A stretch of DNA of 43,228 nucleotides. Origin: Cylindrotheca closterium. Lineage: Eukaryota; Bacillariophyta; Bacillariophyceae; Bacillariales; Bacillariaceae. Below are positions 1 to 10,381 of this stretch, piece by piece (the stretch's first letter is position 1; each line of letters starts with the position of its first letter). Location: assembly GCA_933822405.4 (NCBI GenBank), contig CAKOGP040000768.1, positions 1-43,228 of the forward strand, written 5' to 3'. Both the position numbers and the translations under genes were made by a program. The notes beneath the pieces are model-generated. The model worked only from the letters and a program-made list of their open reading frames with translations. It had not been told where the DNA came from and searched no databases.

Positions 1-1170
1 TTGTGTGTCATTTGCCCCAAAGGAGTGTCAAAAAAAGGGGGCTTCTTGTGAAAAAAAGGACAAGGGACTTTTGGGAAAGACAAGGCATGCCGCAAAAAGG
101 GCAGACCATGGGGAATTTTGGGCAATTTCTTCCTAAAAAGGTCATACCTACTGTTTCAGATGTGCTTCGGTCTGTCCGTCTTCTTGCCATGAGACCCTAG
201 ACCAGTCTTCTGTGCAGATCTTCCTCCATGGCCGCCTCAACCGCCTCTACCGCCTCTACCGCCTCTGCCTTTGTTTCTTCTACCAGGCATCTTGCTCTGT
301 AGTTCCTCCTACTTTGCAATGATCGACTGTCAGATAATCAACTCCGTAGCTGTAATGAGAGACTCAACGCTCTAGCTACCTCTGGAGTATACTGAGCTTG
401 AATCTACGTTGGCTATGGATTGCCTACAATAGGAACAGGTGCCAGTGATGCTGGGCTTCAACCTGCGGATGAACAGTCTCACCACTTCCTATTAGATCTT
501 ATTCTACTGCTATTCTTGCCAGAAGTCGATCAACAATGATCTCCACAAGCAGGTACAAAAATCTCTTCCGGAAGCCATCTGTGTCAGCTCCCACCAGCTG
601 TCGCGGCGCATAAAGCACATACGCACATGTTCTTCACAAACTAGTCACAATAAGATCCCATTTCACCAACAGCTGTTTTCTCCACAGTCGAGGAAGAAAA
701 ATCTATTTCTCCACTGTGGAGAAAAAATAATTCTATTTCTCCACCAGAAGCTAATATGGCAACAAAGGTTTCACATTGGCGATCATTCATCCATTGACAA
801 TTGCTGGGTATGCTGGCGGGCATGTTTTTGCAAGGTCTATTTTGGCAAATAGTATTGCAAGAACTTAACCGCTGGACGAGCATTCCAAGCGGGAATTGAC
901 TAGAGATCCCGCTCACAGAAGTAGCCCTGTCCAACTGTCCGGATATCACAAATTCCTGAAAATTACATCGTCTTGCTGCATTTTTCGAGCAATTTACCTT
1001 GTACGTCTCAAGCCAAGACTTGGTTGATTGCCAATAAAACATTGCAGATGAAGATCATGGGGGGTTGGACTGAATGGTACGGGGGATATTTTTGTGGGAC
1101 TTCCAGAAACATGAGAAGCCACCAAAACGATGAGAAGCCATCAAAACAAGAAATAACTCACATTGCAAAG
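1..1170. other. No supportable gene; short repeats only
   Basis: Open frames here are short and lack recognisable motifs. Four 9-bp units (CCGCCTCTA-like) lie at 232-267. A 19-bp hairpin palindrome lies at 706-724, with arms TTTCTCCAC and GTGGAGAAA around one T, next to further TTTCTCCAC-like words. Nothing else is supported. Confidence 0.5.
232..267. repeat. 9-bp tandem repeat, 4 units
   Basis: Four head-to-tail copies of a CCGCCTCNN word, the two central ones identical. This is a simple sequence repeat with no sign of function. Confidence 0.8.
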
Positions 1171-1270
1171 CAAGTAATTTTTATTTGGAACGAGTAATTT
1201 TTACTCAGAACAGGTAATTTTTATTCGGAACAAGTAATTTTTATTCGGAACGAGTAATTTCTATTTGGAA
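1171..1270. repeat. 20-bp tandem repeat, 5 units
   Basis: Five contiguous units of exactly 20 bp. The core is AGTAATTTTTATTCGGAA with a two-base variable start (CA or CG). Units differ at one to three positions. There are no spacers, so this is not a CRISPR array. A partial sixth word (GAAGTAATGAG) follows. Confidence 0.9.
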
Positions 1271-1477
1271 CGAAGAAGTAATGAGTCACAACCTGAAAGC
1301 AGGTCTTCCATCATTATGTCAGCTGTACATCCAAATAAATTATTAATGACTAAAGATTTAAAAAGTATCTCTTTTGTTTTTAAACTATTTATGAATGACA
1401 AGATGTTCTTATATGAGAATGTCTTCTTCGTTAGTTAGTCATCTCACGAGAAGGAACCACAAGGAATTCTAAAGTCA

Positions 1478-1888
1478 TTGATCTGCCGGGTGTTCCTGGG
1501 AAGCAAATCAAAAGTTCTTTGCTATGAAGCAAGGAACAACAATGGGAAGAAGCTCAATCTTAATCAGATTGGAGCAACTGTCCCAGCTACTGTTCCAGCT
1601 ATAGCTCCTGGAGCTTCAGCATCCACAAGTGGAGCATCAAGTTTTGCGGGAAGCGTTAACACATCTTTGCAACTTGCTGGTACTACAGGTAATCAAATGA
1701 TGCAAGATCTAAGGGTTACACTGGAGCCGCAAGTTCTTGAAGATCAAGGCCGTCAAGTCGCAACAATAATCCAGCTGATTGATGTGTGCCCACCACTTGT
1801 ATCAGAATTGGCTGAATCGGAATCGGAAAAGGGAGGCTTCCTCCTTCAATTTCAAACCGAGACGCTTTGGCCAAGCCAACCAAGCTGA
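1478..1888 (+). CDS. Weak hypothetical open frame, possible exon fragment
   Basis: This 136-codon open frame has a segment rich in Ala, Pro, Ser and Thr (about residues 33-60) followed by a mixed, acidic end. There is no ATG at its opening (it begins with TTG), no recognisable domain and no conserved neighbour. It could be an exon fragment, a remnant or chance. It is listed because composition in the Ala/Thr-rich part is protein-like; I do not recognise it. Confidence 0.18.
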   Translation: MICRVFLGSKSKVLCYEARNNNGKKLNLNQIGATVPATVPAIAPGASASTSGASSFAGSVNTSLQLAGTTGNQMMQDLRVTLEPQVLEDQGRQVATIIQLIDVCPPLVSELAESESEKGGFLLQFQTETLWPSQPS

Positions 1889-2393
1889 TTGTAGCATAAA
1901 ATAAATTCAAAATACATTCCATGAGAAATCCAACTGAAAAACGCACCAATCATCATGTTGACTCTCCAATCTGCAAACCTCGTCCATGGCTTGCCAAAAA
2001 AACTTCATGAAATTTTTTTGAGTGCGGCTGCGCTCCGTTTGCGATTCTTGCCGCGCCCAAACGTAGCTATATAATCCATATTGAGTTCGTGGAGTAGTTG
2101 TCAATGTTAGGAGTTTTGATACGACTGCCGCAAAACACCAGGAAATGACTAGTCTGTCAGTCTCTTGGGCAGAAAAGTCGTAGAAAAAGTTGGAAAAAAG
2201 GTGGAAAAAGGTGGAAAAACTTAATTTTTGGGAGATGACTAAGTCGATTGCACACAAAAGTTGATGTTGCAAAAAGCATGCAACTATCGGAAAGAATGGA
2301 AGTCGAGGGCAATATAAACCACAACAACATGGAAGAGATAGAATGAACTTAGGCCAGCAGAAATAAAACTGTAAACACCATTTTAAAAATTTG
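1889..2393. other. Intergenic, no gene seen
   Basis: A minus-strand frame of about 120 codons covers part of this stretch but has no motif and looks like chance. Short GGTGGAAAAA-type words repeat around 2190-2220. No RNA gene or regulatory element could be recognised. Confidence 0.4.
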
Positions 2394-2747
2394 CTATGTT
2401 CTCTTCTTTTTCTTTGGTAGAAAGAAACAGTCGGTCAGGGTTGATTGTTCTCCTGCATTGATCTCCGCAGTTGTCATTCGTTCATGAAGATTCTTCTTTC
2501 GTTTGTCGTGTTTGGCTTCAAGTCTCTTCTTTCTTTCCAGATATGTTTTGCCAGGTTCATATACCTTGATGGGATTTTCTTCTCCAAAGTGGTCCACCCA
2601 ATACATGTAGATAAGCCGGGGCTCCTTCTGTCTCATCTGTTTTGTCACTGGGATGTAGGTCCGCTCATGCCTGGCAAAGAATACACCCCATTCCTTATCA
2701 TTCAACTTCAACTTCTTGGGTTTCGTTGTCTTTTTCCTCTTTGGCAT
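2394..2747 (-). CDS. Small lysine-rich protein with C-terminal PCNA-box-like sequence
   Basis: The first ATG of the frame gives 117 residues. The protein is very basic. It starts with MPKRKKTTKPKKLK (residues 1-14) and ends with PKKKKRT, so both termini resemble nuclear localisation signals. The middle (about residues 17-70) is ordinary globular-type sequence with many aromatic residues (EWGVFFARHERTYIP, LIYMYWVDHF). Near the end, QSTLTDCFF (101-109) resembles a PIP box, the PCNA-binding motif Q-x-x-h-x-x-a-a, but the two aromatics sit one place too far. No family is recognised. A transposon-encoded accessory protein or the last exon of a larger gene are alternatives. Both flanks are repeats. 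Confidence 0.4.
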   Translation of the reverse strand: MPKRKKTTKPKKLKLNDKEWGVFFARHERTYIPVTKQMRQKEPRLIYMYWVDHFGEENPIKVYEPGKTYLERKKRLEAKHDKRKKNLHERMTTAEINAGEQSTLTDCFFLPKKKKRT

Positions 2748-2838
2748 TTTGAAATTTATTTGTGTTAGATTCAAAAATTCAAAATGCCAAGAGACGAATT
2801 CAAAAAGTTTTAGTTACAACGGTCGTTTGGAAAAAGTC

Positions 2839-2990
2839 GAGACAAGCGTCAAAGATGTGGACAAGCGTCGGAAAAAGCGGACAAGCGTCGGAAAAGCGTC
2901 GGAAAAAGCGGACAAGCGTCGGGACAAGCGTCAAAAAAAGCGGACAAGCGTCAGGACAAGCGTCAAAAAAGCGGACAAGCGTCAAAAAAT
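2839..2990. repeat. Minisatellite of GACAAGCGTC words
   Basis: A run of about ten GACAAGCGTC/GAAAAGCGTC words separated by GGAAAAAGCG or AAAAAAGCG. Unit length is irregular (10-20 bp) with nested duplications such as GGACAAGCGTCGGGACAAGCGTC. Frames across it encode simple Lys/Arg/Ser/Val repeats that I do not consider genes. Confidence 0.85.
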
Positions 2991-3305
2991 TCGGCACGGA
3001 ACATGTAAAAAACGTGTAGAAAATCCAGTATGTACACACGTAACGTAAAGACCGACAAAATGCGTTATATATTATCTATACACGTAGAAAAAACAAAGTA
3101 CAGACATACCGATTACTTAGGTCACCTCAACAAGAGGCGAGACTCCGCCTACCCATAGTCGTCTTACATGAGTGAACATGATATTGCCAAGCTGAATACT
3201 TTTGTGTGAGCTACATCGTGGACGCCAAAGAGAAATATGCCATTCGCCAATCCATTAAATAGGCCATTACTTGCTGACCAGACCTACAGTCCTCATTCTG
3301 AACAT

Positions 3306-4038
3306 TACCTACCGGTCCTTGATGATCGATTTTTGGTGGGAATGTTGTAGTTGTCGGCACTGGTTCATTGTCGAATGGTGTTGTGGATCGTCATTTTTGA
3401 AACTCCATTCCAAATTGTCTGGAACTGCCCTAGCTTGTTCAGCTTGTCGATTCTAGCCTTAGCTCCTCTGTCAGCTTACTTCCATATACCTACCGGTCCT
3501 TGATCTTTGGTCGGAATGTCCTAGTTGTCGGCACTGGTTCATTGTCCAATGGTGTTGTGGATTGTCATTTTTGAAACTCCATCCCAAATCATCTGGAACT
3601 GCCCTAGCTTGTTCAGCTTGTCGATTCTAACATTAGCTCCTTTGTCCACTTACTTGCATATACCTACCGGCCCTTATTGTCTGATCTTTGGTCAAAATGT
3701 CCTAGTTGTTGGCACTGGTTCATTGTGGAATGGTGACCTTTATCGTCATTTTCAAAACTCCACTCCAAAATCGCCTGAAACTGCCCTAGATAGTTCAGCT
3801 TGTCAATTCCAACATTAGCTCCTTTGTCAACTTACTTGCATATACCTACCGGCCCTTATTGTCTGATCTTTGGTCAGAATGCCCTTCAAAACTCCGCTCC
3901 AAAATCGCCTTGAACTGCCCTAGGTAGTTCAGCTTGTCGATTCCAACATTAGCTCCATGGTCAACTGACTTGTATCTACCTACCGGTCCTTGATGTCTGA
4001 TCTTTGGTGGAAATGTCCTAGTCACTGGTTCATTGTCG
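3306..4038. repeat. Satellite-like tandem repeat, ~180-bp unit, 4 copies plus part
   Basis: Units start at TACCTACCGG: 3306, 3487, 3661, 3843 and 3977, so the spacing is 181, 174, 182 and 134 bp. Each carries in order CTTGATNTTTGGTC, GGCACTGGTTCATTGT, AAAACTCCANTCCAAA, CTGCCCTAG and TTCAGCTTGTCGATTC. The fourth copy has an internal deletion and the fifth is partial. Copies are clearly diverged, so the array is old. Short frames through it are not considered genes. Confidence 0.9.
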
Positions 4039-5764
4039 TGTAGCTGGTAATTGTTGAAGATGATGCTGATGAGAACTTCAAAGGCTGCCAGCGTGGAGAG
4101 AGTGGAATCAATAAAAGGAGTGGAAGAGTCATGGGTAACGTTGTATAGGCTTGGATGCTTCTAATAGACCAGCTTTGCTACTTATTTCATCTGTATACTG
4201 TAGTATCAGCAGACGGTATAGTGTTGACAATGATAAAGTCTGTATGGTACAGTAGCTGTCTCGGATGCCATTTTGGTTCGATTCTTATCCTACACAAAAT
4301 TCCATGAGGTGCTCGGTATAATTTTCGCGCGAACACCCATTTTCCGTACGTCATCAGCTACGATTTTGACTTGTGTGATTACCAAAAAGAAACTCAAGAG
4401 GCCAGAAGCCAATCTCCTACCATACGACCTTGTTGTGAGTACATTTTCAGATAAATTTCCCTGCAGTATTATAATTAGATATCTAAACTAGACCTTTGTA
4501 TACTTCAAATTGCGAATGTGGCTAGATTCAATCACAGGGAAGGCAATTCCACAAAGTCACTTTTTTACAGTAGGCAAAAGAGAAAAAATTAAGCTTGCCT
4601 AGAATCTCTTTACCAGTACAGCACTCCAAAACACCACCCCAAGTCAATACTAGGGGGGGGTTGGACAAGTTTGAACTTAGTGACATGGTGTGCTGGTAAC
4701 CACTCGGCGACTGAGAAGGATTCCACACACAATCTTGGATGAACCTGGATTGATCCCCAAAGCAGTGTGAGTGCCATTCCATCGCTTGCACCTAGAAATC
4801 ACCCATTCAACCCCCCCCCAATCTTATCATAGTTACCAATGGACGGCAAATATGCGTTAGAATGAAGAAGTTTGGTGAAATTTCGTCCACACCAATACCA
4901 AGTCACTTTTAGGACCGAAAATCAATGATTTCTGACCCCATGCTGGCTAGATAATTCTTGATCTAGGCCAAATCATTGCCTCGGTCCCGGAAAATCTAAA
5001 CAATAGGTATCCAAGGGGCCCTCTGGTGTATTGTTGAATGTATGGTTGTCTCCCGGGCGGCCACACCGACCCTCCTGATGAAAGGTGAACCGACAGCACC
5101 AAACACTTGAATTCAAAAATCTCAGCAAATATTCGAAAGAAAAAGCCACCGAATGGATCTCTGAGTAGGTATGATCACTGCGAAGCTTTCCAGCACATGT
5201 TGCATATGAGGCCTTGGCCCTTTTGACCTTCTGCAGACCAGGTTGTGCAACCCAACAGAACATGTTGGACGAAATATGGTAGAATGTAGTGTAACTGAGG
5301 CGAAAAAAAGGGTGAATCGCTACTCCATTCATATTCCATCTATCAAATATGCTTGCAATAACATTTTCTTCAGCGTTTACTTCTCTGGGCGCCCCCACCG
5401 GCTTGTCCAAAAGGAGGGAAACAATTGCATCATTGCACCTTGATGAGCACCAAATCGTCAATTTTGGTAGAAGAGGTAACGCGAATGAATTTCCGTTTAG
5501 CTCTTGTCTCGTTGGATATGGTAGCTATGAGTCGGATTGAGTAGAAAGGTCTTGTTGACAATTCTTTTGCCAGTCCAAACAACCAACAGAACCAATCAAG
5601 GTGGATTGTTGTGTGAATTTTGCCCAAGAAATATTACTCAACATCACAGCCGCCGCTGCCGACATAGTAAAAGTATCAAACATGCTTGACACACCCTCTA
5701 ATTCAACACTTTCCTTTCATGGGGCCCAGGCCGTGCCATCCATTGCGATGGACAAATTTGCAAC
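4039..5764. other. Intergenic, only weak open frames
   Basis: No recognisable gene. The longest frame (4973-5461, minus, 162 codons) is Cys/Phe/Ser-rich without a domain. A plus-strand frame at 4273-4491 is short and unrecognised. A GGTTCGATTC word at about 4275 looks like a tRNA B-box, but no matching stem or A-box was found. Confidence 0.35.
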
Positions 5765-7267
5765 TCAAATTGTCCTGTAGGAGCTCAGATACCGCCCCTC
5801 AAATAGTAGCACGGTCTGGTTTGCAATGGATACATTTGCAATAGAGTATAAGCCTTTGGGAACAATGGGGGCAGGCTTGGCACATAGTTTATCAGCAATT
5901 CCGACCTTTCCCTGAGCTGCATTACAATCCATATGGCTACTAGCTGTATCCTCATCACAAGATTCTTTGCCATCGCCAGAGGTGTAGGCCAAACTGTTCC
6001 CAATGGTTTGGTTGTCAACTTCATTTGCTGCACGACAAAAATTGCTTCTTTTTTCTCTCCGATGGCTTTGGTATTTTGCAAATGGTCTTCAACACCAACA
6101 GATGCACAATAGTCCTGCCACATTGGTAGTGCAACACGATCTATAGCAGCTTGGCGAAGGTTGTTTTTTGCTACTAGTCCACCCTTACCAATGGGAGGAG
6201 TAGGGGTTGATTTGCGAGAGCTTGCCAAGGATTCCTGGATTTCAATCGGTAGTAGAAGTTCATCCCTGTATGTCAGGTTGTTCATGACAGTCTCGGGATT
6301 AGAGGGAGGATTGCTGTTGGACCTCCGACCCTTTGGATTTTGGATATACCTTCTAACAACACAACGATTCTTAGACGTCAGGGCATAGGAGAGTACCATA
6401 TACAACAGATTTGTTTCAGGATTTGCGGCTTGAGCTCTCAACCAGCCTATAAACTCAGCGGCAGAGGAGTTTGCACCAGCAACAGCTTTTGCGGCTATGT
6501 AGTCCGGTGCAGTTATCATTATAGTTCGATAGGCAGATTTTGAAATGTACCCCTGCTTAAGCTCAAGTAAGATTTTGCAAGATTGGGGGTTGGCAACTGC
6601 TGCCCTCTGCTGAGCCAGGAGCTGCTGTTTTTGTTCGTCAGTTAGATTGTTTGCCTTCAAAGGCAATGGACCGGGGGCTTTGGGGTGGTATTTGTGGATC
6701 TTCTCTCCCTTACATGCAAGGTAGATGAACTCTTTGTTCCTAGAGAATTTCAAAGATAGGCCACAGTTGCATAGACAGTTTCCAGTAGTGCCCTTGGCTG
6801 TTCGGGTAGCTCGGGGGTTGGTTTGTCCATTTACACGATTTCTTTTGCGATCATGATGGTGCGACTTATGGCAAAGGCCAAAACGAACACCTTGCGCATC
6901 ATATTCATCCTTATTATTTTCTTTATCGGAATACTTGCGATTGCGAGCACCATCTTAGTGTGCCATTGTAGCTATCTACATTGAAATCGGTACCATACTT
7001 AATTGCAAGTTGCTGCAAGTGAAAAAGCAACTTCTTTCTACCTGCATTTGTAGGTGGCCAGTGATCTGGATTGAATTGTGCTCGTGTAAATTTGGGCCCA
7101 TTTGTAATAAACGAGAAGAGGTCAACTGATTCATTGTCATCATAGTCACGGAGACCTATAAAGGGAAGCTCAGCTGTCCATTCTTGAGCGTCAGAAACTG
7201 ATATTTGGACATCCTGTTGTAGTTCCTCTTGTGTGAGGTGAATAGTTGAAGAATATTCAGATGACAT
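5765..7267 (-). pseudogene. Frameshifted gene with Cys/His-rich segment, possibly MULE/FAR1-like transposase N-terminus
   Basis: Three adjoining minus-strand frames read as one protein. The first (ATG at 7267) gives an acidic N-terminus ending near 6945. A one-base shift leads into a frame open from 6944 that holds a basic Cys/His stretch: GLCHKSHHHDRKRNR, then CLCNC, then a Cys and HKYH. A second shift near 6050, at an A-run, leads into an acidic tail ending at 5765 that is more protein-like than the frame it leaves. The C...C...HxxH spacing resembles the FAR1/WRKY-GCM1 zinc-binding folds that precede MULE transposase domains. No DDE core is visible, so that label is inference. It lies on the same strand as, and about 430 bp downstream of, the NTPase gene. 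Single-base assembly errors could also explain the shifts. Confidence 0.45.
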
Positions 7268-7699
7268 GGTAGTGTTGTACAAGGTGACAACAGGGTGAAG
7301 TCACTGACAGCGGCAAGGAAGCTGCCTTCTACTTGCTTAATTTCTGGTAGGGCTGATTTTCCGAGTTTGGCACAATATTGGAGGCAGGCAAGGCATGTTG
7401 CGAGTCAGCCGGTTGGTCGGAGTCGTCCTGTCAACAAGGACGAAAGGGGTGAAGGATCTATGACCGCTGGCGCGAGGTGTGCCGGCGATTTACTTGTAGC
7501 TCCACTCGGCTGGAATATCCCCCAGAGTGACGGATGAGGAGCAGACGCAGAGTGTCGGTGGGTAACAATCAAAAAACTATTTAATTCCTCTTGTTGGCAC
7601 TTGCAACATAATAATCATTTCTCCCCTAGTTGATAGATCTTTCCACAACTCAGCTTTTCCTACAACTCTACAGGACCATGATTCTCTCCATTATTTCAA
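7268..7699. other. Intergenic spacer between two minus-strand genes
   Basis: The spacer between the stop of the NTPase gene and the start of the next minus-strand gene. It should contain the 3' UTR of the former and the promoter of the latter. No TATA box or repeat is distinct enough to call. Confidence 0.4.
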
Positions 7700-10381
7700 C
7701 TATGTACTCCCTCTACTTTCATCGGGAGCCGTTGCTCCTCCAAAATCATCTTCATCAATTGAAATGTTGGCATATCCTTCCCTTATCTCTTCAAACAGCA
7801 ATTGGGATAGGCCATCATCTTCATTCTTTTTTCGGAGCAAGCAGTCAAAACTATGATCCGCCCCAAGTGCAAGCTCTGCATGCGACACCATGACTTCCGA
7901 CTCCTGCCCACCACCACAAGTTGAGCACAAAGCAAGATTGGTTGCTCCAAAGCGATCCTCCTTCGGTACCACAACTGTTACGGTAAAAATTTGGCCATGA
8001 CCGAAACTATTTCCTGATTTTGTTTTTTTTCTAGTTTTTTTTCCCGATGTGTTGTCGAGGCCAATGAGCAACAGTAGACATACTCCAGTCTGAATGCCTG
8101 CGTCAGTAAACAATTTTTGCATTGCCTTGATTGCAGCTTTACGTTCATACGGCCAAAATTCCACTTTGTTTTTCACGCTCACCAACATGGGACAGTAATG
8201 CAGCGTCCCATTCACAGTGTATTGCACTGGTACCATTATGTCGTACGCTGCACATGCAAAATACATGTACGATCCTCTTCCACCAAGGTACCAATGCTTG
8301 AGAAGCCCACTATCCTGCATTTCTTTCAAACTATAGCGTAGGTAGTTCTGACAAACTTGGATGAAGTTGACACTTGCCTTTGCTTCCCCAAGGTTGAGGG
8401 TAGTGTTCAAATCAGCATGTTGCAATCTTGCAATCCATTTCTCTAATGGAACAGAAAGCTGAGTGAGATCTGTCGATTGCTCAAACCTCAACTCATCTCC
8501 GCAAGCCAGCATATAAAAGGCAGCTGCAACCTCGCCAACATCTCCCTTTGCAGGACGACACAATGCAGAGGAGAATATTTTGATGGCCTTCTCCGACCAA
8601 ACCGAAGCAGGTTCACTGCACTCTGTGGGAATCCCATCATCAATCCCAAATCGATTACAGCCCTCAATCATCTGGGTCATTGCAAGCCATGCGCAAACCG
8701 GATCAGGAAGAAATGCAATCCCGGCTACTGCGGTTTGGTCTGGCGAAAAGTGAGTCAGATGTGCGTATCCGGAAGCCACTAGTTCTGATGCAAAATCAAA
8801 CGACACTTGACCCATTTGCAGTCGCGTTGCCAAAAGCGAATAATACTTCTGCAGTGACAGCTCCTGGTCCGCACCCCTCATTCGCAGCAAGATATTGCCA
8901 AGTGAAGTCTTCAACTGTCCTTTCAGATACAATCGTCCGAATAAGGGCCGTCCATATTGGATGGCCACATCAAGTTCTGTAATTGTCTCGTTTTTTTTTT
9001 GCAAAGAGGTTTTATGAGTACCACCTACTGTTCCAAATTTGAATCCATCAGTGCGTGACACAAGACCTGTCGTCGTAAGTTGATAAAAGGGAGGATACAG
9101 CTTATCACCACCAAGGTACACGACGTTTGCATCCCGGGAAGTAGTTGATGGTTTTGGTTCCGCATAGTAGTTTGCCAATCTGGTAGTGGTCCCGGCGAAC
9201 ACGCAAACCACGTTTACATTGCCTGGTTTGTTCGGCCATCGGAGCCACCATCGTACCGATCGGAAATGCCACCCATCACTGTTGCTCGTCAGGTGCTGGG
9301 ATTCATCAAAGAGCAATACAACCTTCTTCTTTTCTGTATCGGCAAACCTGTTTAATCGATTCCAAAGCTTCGTTAGACCATTTTGATCCGATTGGATTTC
9401 CCTTATATCCAAAATCTGGGAAAATATGCTTTCGGCTGATGCAATTTTGGCCTCATTTCCATCCGTACAAAGAATGAGTTCCACATGGACGTCTGCTTTG
9501 TCCATCGTCATTAAGTTTTTATATTCGTGCATCAACTTGGTCTTGCCGGTTCCACTGGATTGTATTAGTGGAAAGTAAGGAGCCATATACTCTTTTGAAT
9601 GGATATTCTTCCACTCAAAGAGTTTGTCCAGCCGAGCCGCGAATGCCTTCAAGTCTCGTTTGTACACCATCTTGCTATCTCTGATGTCGTAGTCAATGTC
9701 TGTCACACGCTGTGATGCAGCTGCTGCGGTCTTAGAGATGGACGGTCTACTTTCCCCTGTCTTCAAGAAATGAGCCAAGTCGATCGTAAGACGCATTTGA
9801 GTCGGTTTGAAATAATCTTCGTCTACTTTCAAAGCCTCAATTAATTGAGATTTAGAGGTCTTCTTCTCAATATCAGTTACATCATCCTTGAACCATTCGT
9901 CTTCATTTGCCATGTAGTCTCCAAGTGTTTTTTCATCATCTGGTGGTACAATGTCGGTTGTCTCTTGGCTGTTCCGACTGCTTTTAGTGCCTCCCGTGTC
10001 ATCGTCATCCTTTGGATCAGTGCGTTGGATTGGTTTCCTGTTGCCTTTGTAGTTCTTGTTTGAGTCATCATTTTGTAGCTTACCGAGGCCGTCTTTGGCA
10101 TTGCTATCATCCTCATTCTTAGCATTCTGAGGAGCTGCCATGTGCCGTTGCATGACAACATTGCCTTTGCCGTTTTTGCATTTGGAGAAACGTGAAAAAG
10201 GTGAATCATCGGATGAGATTATTCTCAAACCACGCCGCGACGTCCAACAATAACGCTGATGATGATGATGATGATGCTGCTTATTTTGACAGCTGCTGCC
10301 AATGGTGAAACCGTTTACTACATCTTTTGATATGAGCAAGAGAGCTATTACTCCTTTGAAGACGAGACAGCGCTGAGTCAT
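7700..10381 (-). CDS. Crinkler/RHS-type P-loop NTPase with C-terminal PD-(D/E)XK-like domain
   Basis: A single 893-codon frame from an ATG, with no intron and no stop. Residues 8-24 are hydrophobic and end in NGF, so a weak signal peptide, or a diatom-type plastid presequence with Phe at +1, is possible; K19 and D20 weaken this. Six His follow (36-41), then a long Asp/Lys/Asn/Ser-rich linker to about 190. The NTPase core has Walker A SSGTGKTK (275-282), Walker B VVLLFDE (354-360), and a sensor-like VVCVFAGTTT (391-400). GRPLFGRL (478-485) may carry an Arg finger. The C-terminal part has GEVAA (616-620), D714 in YDIMVPV, and SVKNK (735-739). That order matches the REase-fold domain seen after such NTPases in Crinkler and trypanosome RHS-like proteins, though the usual acidic or Gln residue before x-K is Ser here. 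No LxLFLAK-type leader is present. Function as a secreted or nuclear effector, or as a genome-conflict protein, is inference. Confidence 0.72.
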   Translation of the reverse strand: MTQRCLVFKGVIALLLISKDVVNGFTIGSSCQNKQHHHHHHQRYCWTSRRGLRIISSDDSPFSRFSKCKNGKGNVVMQRHMAAPQNAKNEDDSNAKDGLGKLQNDDSNKNYKGNRKPIQRTDPKDDDDTGGTKSSRNSQETTDIVPPDDEKTLGDYMANEDEWFKDDVTDIEKKTSKSQLIEALKVDEDYFKPTQMRLTIDLAHFLKTGESRPSISKTAAAASQRVTDIDYDIRDSKMVYKRDLKAFAARLDKLFEWKNIHSKEYMAPYFPLIQSSGTGKTKLMHEYKNLMTMDKADVHVELILCTDGNEAKIASAESIFSQILDIREIQSDQNGLTKLWNRLNRFADTEKKKVVLLFDESQHLTSNSDGWHFRSVRWWLRWPNKPGNVNVVCVFAGTTTRLANYYAEPKPSTTSRDANVVYLGGDKLYPPFYQLTTTGLVSRTDGFKFGTVGGTHKTSLQKKNETITELDVAIQYGRPLFGRLYLKGQLKTSLGNILLRMRGADQELSLQKYYSLLATRLQMGQVSFDFASELVASGYAHLTHFSPDQTAVAGIAFLPDPVCAWLAMTQMIEGCNRFGIDDGIPTECSEPASVWSEKAIKIFSSALCRPAKGDVGEVAAAFYMLACGDELRFEQSTDLTQLSVPLEKWIARLQHADLNTTLNLGEAKASVNFIQVCQNYLRYSLKEMQDSGLLKHWYLGGRGSYMYFACAAYDIMVPVQYTVNGTLHYCPMLVSVKNKVEFWPYERKAAIKAMQKLFTDAGIQTGVCLLLLIGLDNTSGKKTRKKTKSGNSFGHGQIFTVTVVVPKEDRFGATNLALCSTCGGGQESEVMVSHAELALGADHSFDCLLRKKNEDDGLSQLLFEEIREGYANISIDEDDFGGATAPDESRGST
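10258..10275. repeat. (GAT)6 microsatellite inside the NTPase gene
   Basis: Six perfect GAT triplets. Read on the minus strand they are CAT codons and encode the six-His run at residues 36-41. Length variation here would keep the frame. Confidence 0.9.

Noticed and set aside
1171..1270. CRISPR-like array
   Set aside because: The 20-bp units are contiguous with no spacers, and the context is eukaryotic.
2839..2990. Basic repeat protein from the minisatellite
   Set aside because: Several frames are open at once because of the repeat; none has a start and context typical of a gene.
4265..4300. tRNA gene suggested by GGTTCGATTC
   Set aside because: No A-box and no acceptor, D or anticodon stems could be paired around it.
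10258..10275. Six-His run as an engineered tag
   Set aside because: It is encoded by a simple GAT microsatellite inside a long natural frame.
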